Shown here piece by piece: positions 1 to 4,320 of a DNA stretch of 5,237 nt. This stretch comes from DATMBF01 sp035559595. GTDB taxonomy: Bacteria > Bacteroidota > Ignavibacteria > UBA10030. The DNA lies in the NCBI GenBank assembly GCA_035559595.1, contig DATMBF010000010.1:1-5237 (forward strand), in the 5' to 3' direction. The position numbers and the translations under genes are program-made. The first letter of the stretch is position 1. Every line of letters begins with the position of its first letter. Under the pieces are notes generated by a model. The model saw nothing but the letters and a program-made list of their open reading frames with translations. It searched no databases and was not told the origin of the DNA.

Positions 1-155
1 GGCCCCTTTTCCATGAGTCGGAGGCCGTGTGCAGCGTTCTCCGCCGCTTCCACACGGTAGCCGTCCTGGCGAAACCATTTGGAAAGCGAATCCCGGACGA
101 CCGCATCGTCGTCCACGATGAGAATGCTCGGATGGTTGTTCTGTTGTTCTTGCAT
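1..155 (-). CDS. Response regulator, receiver domain N-terminus (partial; probably NtrC-type)
   Basis: Fifty-one codons are visible before the gene runs off the left edge. After a short polar leader (residues 1-9) comes a receiver-domain first strand, ILIVDDDAVVRDSL at residues 11-24. The acidic pair D15/D16 corresponds to the Mg2+-binding aspartates of CheY. The helix that follows (DSLSKWFRQDGYRVEAAEN) resembles sigma-54-dependent NtrC-type regulators more than OmpR or NarL types, but the AAA+ and DNA-binding domains lie outside the window, so the class is inferred. The phospho-acceptor Asp is also outside. The ATG at 155-153 is supported by an AGGGGTG site 5 nt upstream. A kinase-like frame ends 2 nt before this start, the usual kinase-to-regulator operon spacing, although that kinase appears broken. 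The gene is transcribed away from the cytochrome operon and could control it. Confidence 0.85.
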   Translation of the reverse strand, partial: MQEQQNNHPSILIVDDDAVVRDSLSKWFRQDGYRVEAAENAAHGLRLMEKG

Positions 156-157
156 GG

Positions 158-487
158 TCACACCCCTGTTGTCGTCGTTGTCGAGTACGCTGGAAGCCGC
201 TCTGCAAGGTGACGGCGGAGTGAGATTGTGAATGTCGTCCCGCTATGCGCGCAGGAGATCACGTGAATCGTTCCCCCATGCCGTTCAGGGATGCCGTAGG
301 AGACAGTGAGACCCACGCCCGTCCCCTTTCCATTGCGTTTTGTAGCGTGGGGCGGAATTCCCCTTCCCCGAGGTGCAAGATGCGTGCCTTTGCATCCTGT
401 CGGAATTGCCCAAAATCCTCGGGTTTTCTCGGAATTTAGGCCGACGGGATTATTAGCTTTGAGAGATGGGGTTCTTAAAGAGAAGAA
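158..487 (-). pseudogene. Histidine kinase remnant (C-terminal ATPase end)
   Basis: This frame runs 109 codons from just after a TGA (490-488) to a TGA at 160-158. Its second half is a clear HATPase end. GKGTGVGLTVSYGI at codons 53-66 is the G2 box (consensus GKGTGLGLSVSYGI), followed by ERHGGTIHV and then SGTTFTISL, the last strand of histidine kinase domains. Just before it, PPHATKRN resembles a worn PFFTTK motif, and TGCKG about codon 32 may be a worn G1 (DxGxG) box. No ATG, GTG or TTG precedes the G2 box in frame, and the frame is closed by stops at 490-488, 538-536 and 616-614. The dimerisation/phospho-acceptor His region is not recognisable. It ends 2 nt before the response regulator, so it looks like the broken cognate kinase. 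The G2 part is secure; the part above about 340 is weak. Confidence 0.75.
161..167 (-). promoter_or_regulatory. Ribosome binding site of the response regulator
   Basis: On the - strand AGGGGTG lies 5 nt before the ATG at 155. It overlaps the last codons and stop of the upstream kinase remnant, so translation of the regulator was probably once coupled to the kinase. It is the only convincing Shine-Dalgarno match ahead of any gene start here. Confidence 0.6.
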
Positions 488-613
488 TCAAGAACAGACC
501 AGAAAAGTCTTCAAGATATTCTCGGTCTCATCGCATCACGATAGCGAAAGCACCCGAACAACCATCTCGAAATACGACGTACGACCGACAAGATCTTCAA
601 GGGTCTCCACCAA
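488..613 (-). other. Degenerate stretch between kinase and GcvH-like remnants
   Basis: No gene is supported here. In the same - strand frame as the kinase remnant, between stops at 616-614 and 538-536, there is a peptide-like run LVETLEDLVGRTSYFEMVV, which might be worn kinase sequence from the dimerisation or linker region. The likeness is too weak to name a domain. A further stop lies at 490-488. Confidence 0.25.
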
Positions 614-876
614 CTAGCCGCCGTCATACATCGTCGTTCCCACGGCAGAATGCTTCTTTTTGAGGAGCAGCAGCAGTCGAAGGGAGATCCCTCGCAACAC
701 AACTGCAAGTCGCAGAGCTTGTAATCGTCGATGTCCACACGAGCATATCCGGTTCCGAGCAGCTCCACCCAGGCGTGCTTCGGGCTAAAAACAATAGCCG
801 CGTGGGGGGTGATAAACCACTCAGACGTCGGACTTGCACGCCCGATCGCTTCGGCCGGTTTCCGTTTTTCGTTGGA
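614..876 (-). pseudogene. GcvH-like (glycine cleavage H-protein domain) fragment, probably frameshifted
   Basis: Reading down from a TGA at 879-877, the frame gives FSPKHAWVELLGTGYARVDIDDY (two runs: FSPKHAWVE, then GTGYARVDIDDY, ending at 721). This matches the N-terminal part of GcvH-type lipoyl domains, consensus Y-x-HxWV-x-G-x-xVGIDDFA. Two bases later, in the frame of the kinase remnant, it continues ALRLAVVLRGIS, like the DDFALRLLG that follows in GcvH-like proteins, and that frame stops at 616-614. The lipoyl-lysine part of the domain is not seen and no good start codon precedes the match. GcvH-domain proteins of unknown role sit beside two-component genes in some anaerobes, as I recall, which fits this position upstream of a kinase and regulator. 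It could be a remnant of that arrangement. Identity rests on about 25 residues. Confidence 0.45.
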
Positions 877-904
877 TCAGATAGTCTCGACAAACAGAGG
901 AGTG

Positions 905-928
905 GGGAATGAGGGAATGAAAGGGAAT
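905..928. repeat. Three short direct GGGAAT repeats
   Basis: GGGAAT occurs at 905-910, 913-918 and 923-928, two of the copies followed by GA. It could be a simple-sequence accident or part of an activator site. It sits about 160 bp before the predicted start of transcription. Confidence 0.4.
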
Positions 929-1008
929 CCTCAATGGTATTTCCCAGATTTCAGAAGGATAGTTGAGCCATTCTGCAGGAGATAGGAAGAGAAGCGGCTA
1001 AGATGTTG

Positions 1009-1106
1009 GAAAATCAACGAAAAGTGGTAAAAATAGGCACAATAACAAAGCGAGCAAATGGCACAAAGGTTGAATTTGCCTTTGGGAAGGGAGGGTGTTG
1101 ATTTTC
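1009..1106. repeat. 10-bp inverted repeat flanking the sigma-54-like box
   Basis: GAAAATCAAC (1009-1018) and its exact reverse complement GTTGATTTTC (1097-1106) are separated by 78 bp and bracket the putative -24/-12 element. The left arm also sits in a small dyad, GTTG-N6-CAAC (1005-1018). It could be a pair of regulator sites or chance in AT-rich DNA. Confidence 0.4.
1060..1075 (+). promoter_or_regulatory. Sigma-54-like (-24/-12) promoter element
   Basis: TGGCACAAAGGTTGAA matches the RpoN consensus TGGCAC-N5-TTGCA at the whole -24 half and at TTG of the -12 half. The usual C of the -12 GC is A. Spacing between the halves is canonical. Predicted transcription would begin near 1086 and lead into the cytochrome operon. 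A receiver of NtrC-like type is encoded on the other strand about 900 bp away, which makes RpoN control plausible. The imperfect -12 is the main doubt. Confidence 0.45.
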
Positions 1107-1189
1107 TGATGCGTTGAATTTTTCTACGACTATCAATCTCAGAAAGTGCTCTATCCCTTCCTACCGATATCGATCACGACAAAACTTCC

Positions 1190-2683
1190 ATGCGAAGAAT
1201 CTTTCCGGCGTCGTTCTACAATCTCCTAACGCTCATCGGTACAGCAATTGCTTCCATCAGTTTCGGGCTGATTCTGTTTCTGATGGTGCTCGAGCTGTTT
1301 GCCACGGAACAGAAGCCGTACATGGGCATTATCGCCTTTGTGATTCTGCCGGCGATTCTCATGATCGGCGTTGTCTTGATCATCATCGGCATCCTGCGCG
1401 AGCATAAACGGCAGCGGGAAGGAAAGCCGGTCGGGTTGCATCTTCCGCAAATCGACCTCAATAATCCGCGGCATCGCACAGCGTTCTCGTTTTTCTCCCT
1501 CGGTGCCATTTTGCTGTTGCTTTTCTCGGCCTTCGGGAGCTTCAAGGCGTATGAGTACACGGATTCGGATCAATTCTGCGGGGAAACATGCCATGCCGTG
1601 ATGCACCCGGAGTACACCGCATACCAATTTTCTCCCCACGCCCGTGTCGGTTGCGTCAAGTGTCACATTGGTCCGGGCGCCGGTTGGTTCGTTCGGTCGA
1701 AGCTGTCCGGCGCGTACCAGGTGTACGCAACGACGTTCAATCTCTATCCACGTCCGATTCCGACGCCGATCGAGAACCTTCGTCCAGCACAAGAGACATG
1801 CGAGCAGTGCCACTGGCCGAAACATTTCTTCAGCGAGAAGCAGCACGTCAATACCTATTTCCTCTCGGACGAACAGAATACCAGGTGGAATCTCAACCTG
1901 TTGATGAAAATCGGCGGCGGGAACATCGAAGCCGGCCCGACCTCCGGCATTCACTGGCACATGAACATCAGCAATGAGGTGACGTACATTCCGGCAGACT
2001 CCACGCGGCAGGTCATTCCCTGGGTACGTGTACGGCATCCGGACGGTGTCGACCGCATTTACCGTAGCACGGACAATCCGTTGAGCGAAGAAGAGCTCCA
2101 GAAGCTCCCCAAGCGACGGATGGATTGCATCGATTGCCATAATCGCCCGACGCATATCTACCATCCGCCGGCGCGTTCGGTGAACCACGTGATGGCGCTC
2201 GGATGGATTGACCCCAGCTTACCCAGTGTGAAGAGTATTGCGGTCGAAGGATTGGAGAAACCTTATACGACAAAGAAGGTCGGGCTCGATAGCATCAAAC
2301 TGGTGATTGAGGAATACTATCAGAGAAATTACCCTGCTGTCTACAGCGAGAAATCCGCGGCGATTGCCCGTACAGTTGCCGAGGTGCAAAGGATCTACGA
2401 GCGAAATTACTTCCCCGAGATGAACGTAGATTGGAAACGGTTCCCCGATAATATCGGCCATATGTACTACCCCGGCTGTTTCCGCTGTCATGATGGCAAG
2501 CATGTCTCCGATGACGGAAAGGTTCTCTCGCGGGACTGCAACGTTTGCCATACGATCCTTGCTCAACAGTATGACAAGGACAAGCTCCGATTGTCGCTCG
2601 GGGGCATCGAATACCGTCACCCCGTCGACATCGGTGATGCATGGAAAGAAATGAACTGTAGCGATTGTCACTTTGGAAAATAA
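1190..2683 (+). CDS. Membrane-anchored seven-haem cytochrome c, NapC/NirT-like
   Basis: The 497-residue protein has three predicted membrane helices (about residues 12-37, 45-69 and 99-120) and a large periplasmic haem domain. The basic segment REHKRQREGK (70-79) between helices 2 and 3 fits the cytoplasmic side. Canonical CxxCH motifs are at 155, 204, 313, 430, 450 and 490. A seventh, CGETCH at 130-135, has one extra residue (Cx3CH). The block from FCGETCH through HARVGCVKCH to ETCEQCH is typical of NapC/NirT-related quinol-linked cytochromes, which take electrons from quinol or a partner and pass them to periplasmic proteins. It is the first gene of the operon, and the Rieske gene starts 2 nt after its stop. 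It probably replaces cytochrome c1/f as electron acceptor. No Shine-Dalgarno site precedes the ATG, and no alternative upstream start exists in frame before a stop. Confidence 0.9.
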   Translation: MRRIFPASFYNLLTLIGTAIASISFGLILFLMVLELFATEQKPYMGIIAFVILPAILMIGVVLIIIGILREHKRQREGKPVGLHLPQIDLNNPRHRTAFSFFSLGAILLLLFSAFGSFKAYEYTDSDQFCGETCHAVMHPEYTAYQFSPHARVGCVKCHIGPGAGWFVRSKLSGAYQVYATTFNLYPRPIPTPIENLRPAQETCEQCHWPKHFFSEKQHVNTYFLSDEQNTRWNLNLLMKIGGGNIEAGPTSGIHWHMNISNEVTYIPADSTRQVIPWVRVRHPDGVDRIYRSTDNPLSEEELQKLPKRRMDCIDCHNRPTHIYHPPARSVNHVMALGWIDPSLPSVKSIAVEGLEKPYTTKKVGLDSIKLVIEEYYQRNYPAVYSEKSAAIARTVAEVQRIYERNYFPEMNVDWKRFPDNIGHMYYPGCFRCHDGKHVSDDGKVLSRDCNVCHTILAQQYDKDKLRLSLGGIEYRHPVDIGDAWKEMNCSDCHFGK

Positions 2684-2685
2684 GG

Positions 2686-3141
2686 ATGCATACTCAGCCT
2701 GAACAACCCGAGCAACGAAGTAAGCGCGATTTTCTCCAGCTCTTGTTAGGCGGCAGTTTCATTGCCTGGCTTGCCGCCGTACTGTACCCCGTTCTCGCCT
2801 ATATGAGGCCGCCGAAACAGGGTGAAGTTGAAGTCACCAGCGTCAAAGCGGGGAAATTGAGTGAGATACCCAAGGATTCGGGGAAGATCGTAAAATTTGG
2901 AACGAAACCTGCACTACTCATCCGGACAGCCAACGGTGAGCTCCGGGCGTTTAATGCTACCTGTACCCATCTGGACTGCACGGTGCAGTATCGGGCGGAT
3001 ATGGGCATCATCTGGTGTGCATGTCATAACGGTAAGTACGACCTGAACGGCCGCAACGTGGCCGGTCCGCCACCACGCCCGTTGGACGAGTTGCGCGTGG
3101 TTGTGCAGGGTGATGACATCCTTATCTCTAAAAAGACTTAG
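2686..3141 (+). CDS. Rieske [2Fe-2S] protein of a quinol:cytochrome c oxidoreductase
   Basis: The 151-residue protein is the Rieske subunit that takes the first electron from quinol at the Qo site and hands it to a cytochrome c. The N-terminus has SKRDFLQ (12-18) followed by a hydrophobic anchor (about 19-39), like an uncleaved Tat signal with Lys-Arg in place of Arg-Arg, as in plant Rieske proteins. Cluster motifs are CTHLDC (C93, H95, C98) and CACHNG (C111, C113, H114). Ligands are C93, H95, C111 and H114, with C98-C113 as the structural disulfide. GPPPRPL (127-133) is the conserved proline loop. The Ser after CPCHG in high-potential Rieske proteins is Gly116 here while the Tyr (Y118) is kept, suggesting a low-potential, menaquinol-type cluster. 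I chose the ATG at 2686 over an upstream TTG at 2665, which lies inside the cytochrome gene and would put seven residues ahead of the Tat-like region. Confidence 0.95.
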   Translation: MHTQPEQPEQRSKRDFLQLLLGGSFIAWLAAVLYPVLAYMRPPKQGEVEVTSVKAGKLSEIPKDSGKIVKFGTKPALLIRTANGELRAFNATCTHLDCTVQYRADMGIIWCACHNGKYDLNGRNVAGPPPRPLDELRVVVQGDDILISKKT

Positions 3142-3243
3142 CGATGGTAAACTGAGAGATAGAGGTTATTGAGATAGGTTCTAGTGAAGATTCGTGGGCA
3201 AAGACCTTTTCCATAAAACAAAGATGTAACTCGTAAGACACTC
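3142..3243 (+). other. 102-nt gap between the Rieske and cytochrome b genes
   Basis: This is the only sizeable gap inside the operon; the other junctions are a 2-nt gap and a 4-nt overlap. I see no ORF, no strong hairpin with a T run and no clear promoter. There is no Shine-Dalgarno site before the ATG at 3244. It may be an RNA processing site or a place where expression of the two subunits is separated. Confidence 0.5.
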
Positions 3244-4320
3244 ATGTCCATCTGGAAACGACTATATCAGTGGGTCGATGAGCGCGTGGATTTGCGCGAT
3301 CTCGTCGAGTTTATGGGCAAGAAGTACGTGCCCGTCCATCGGCATTCGATTTGGTACTACTTCGGCGGCGTCTCGCTCTTTCTCTTTATCGTTCAGGTGG
3401 TGACGGGTATTCTTCTTCTCCTCTATTATAAGGGGAGCGAGGAGTTGGCGTTCGAGAGCATCCAGTTTATCATGTCGAAGGTCGAGTTCGGTTGGCTGAT
3501 CCGATCCATCCACAGCTGGGCGGCCAACCTGTTCATTCTCGCCGCCATGATCCATATGTTCAGCGTCTACTTTGAGAAAGCTTACCGGAAACCGCGAGAG
3601 ATCACCTGGCTCACCGGCATGCTGATGTTTTTCCTTGCGCTCGGCTTCGGCTTCAGCGGATACTTGTTGCCGTGGAATGAACTCGCGTTCTTTGCCACCA
3701 AAGTTGGCACTGACATTGCGGGAGTGATCCCGGTAATCGGTAAGCCGATCATGATCTTTTTACGCGGCGGAGAAGAGGTGACCGGCGCTACACTTTCTCG
3801 CTTTTTCGGCTTCCATGTCGCAGTGTTGCCTGGAATCTTCACGGTGCTTCTGGGCATTCACCTCATCCTGGTGCAGCGACAGGGCATGAGTGAGCCGTTC
3901 GAATTCGAAAAGGCACATCCCACGGAACGCAAGACGATGCCTTTCTTCCCGAATTTTCTGTTGCGCGACCTGTTGCTCTGGCTTATCGTCCTGAACGTGC
4001 TCGCAATCCTTGCCGTCTTCTTCCCGTGGGAATTGGGTCGCAAAGCCGATCCGTTTGCACCGGCGCCGGAGGGCATCAAACCGGAGTGGTACTTTATGTT
4101 TATGTTCCAGACGTTGAAGTTCATCCCGGCGCAAGTCTGGTTTATCGATGGCGAAGTGCTTGGCATTCTCCTGTTTGGCGCAGCCGGTGTGCTCTGGATG
4201 CTGGTTCCGTTCTGGGACCGCAAGAGCGCCCGCGGTGAGCAGAACCGTTTTGTCAATTACCTCGGCCTGTTCGCCGTCCTCTACATTATCCTGTTTACTA
4301 TTATCGGATGGCTGGCATGA
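3244..4320 (+). CDS. Cytochrome b, fused b6/subunit IV type, of a Rieske/cytochrome b complex
   Basis: The 358-residue protein is the membrane core that oxidises quinol at Qo and recycles one electron through two b haems. Seven helices are predicted (about 38-61, 84-108, 121-141, 187-210, 240-260, 304-323, 337-357), i.e. cytochrome b6 plus subunit IV in one chain, without the eighth helix of mitochondrial cytochrome b. Haem ligands are H90/H104 (Hx13H) and H191/H206 (Hx14H); the 14-residue spacing in the second pair is the b6f-type signature. PEWY (280-283) is the Qo motif. KYVPVH near residue 27, GWLIRSIHSW at 83-92 and IPVIGKP at 162-168 also follow b6. At the place of the Cys that binds haem ci in b6f (FYCLGG), this protein has Tyr39 (WYYFGG), so no covalent extra haem is expected. 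Its stop overlaps the next gene's ATG. Confidence 0.95.
   Translation: MSIWKRLYQWVDERVDLRDLVEFMGKKYVPVHRHSIWYYFGGVSLFLFIVQVVTGILLLLYYKGSEELAFESIQFIMSKVEFGWLIRSIHSWAANLFILAAMIHMFSVYFEKAYRKPREITWLTGMLMFFLALGFGFSGYLLPWNELAFFATKVGTDIAGVIPVIGKPIMIFLRGGEEVTGATLSRFFGFHVAVLPGIFTVLLGIHLILVQRQGMSEPFEFEKAHPTERKTMPFFPNFLLRDLLLWLIVLNVLAILAVFFPWELGRKADPFAPAPEGIKPEWYFMFMFQTLKFIPAQVWFIDGEVLGILLFGAAGVLWMLVPFWDRKSARGEQNRFVNYLGLFAVLYIILFTIIGWLA

Larger units (their letters stand above)
877..1189. other. Intergenic regulatory region upstream of the cytochrome operon
   Basis: No coding region is supported on either strand. The stretch is purine- and A-rich compared with the genes and holds a GGGAAT triple repeat (905-928), a sigma-54-like box (1060-1075) and a widely spaced inverted repeat (1009-1018 with 1097-1106). 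I saw no convincing rho-independent terminator and no good sigma-70 -35/-10 pair. Transcription from the sigma-54-like box would give a leader of about 100 nt before the ATG at 1190. Confidence 0.6.

Noticed and set aside
27..617. + strand open frames at 27-212, 245-439 and 306-617
   Set aside because: They run opposite the regulator and kinase remnant, which show family motifs on the - strand; the + products resemble nothing.
660..723. Unshifted continuation of the GcvH-like frame, YKLCD...CE-x-SPFD, which resembles a Cys-rich module of GcvH-like proteins
   Set aside because: In the proteins I recall, that module precedes the GcvH domain, whereas here it would follow it. The shifted frame (ALRLAV) continues the GcvH match in the right order, so I preferred it; this remains uncertain.
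731..985. + strand open frame of 84 codons
   Set aside because: It is opposite the GcvH-like fragment and then enters the regulatory region; there is no recognisable motif or ribosome binding site.
1097..1130. Possible sigma-70 promoter starting with TTGATT
   Set aside because: The hexamer at 17-bp spacing (TTTCTA) is a poor -10, and other combinations have wrong spacing.
1226..2188. 320-codon open frame on the - strand
   Set aside because: It lies wholly antisense to the seven-haem cytochrome, has no recognisable domain, and its openness follows from the codon bias of the + strand gene.
2665..2685. Upstream TTG start for the Rieske protein
   Set aside because: It would overlap the end of the cytochrome gene, and the added seven residues would sit before a Tat-like N-terminus; ATG at 2686 is better placed.
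3760..4134. - strand open frames opposite cytochrome b (also 3858-4256)
   Set aside because: They are antisense shadows of a clear cytochrome b; the products are low-complexity basic peptides.
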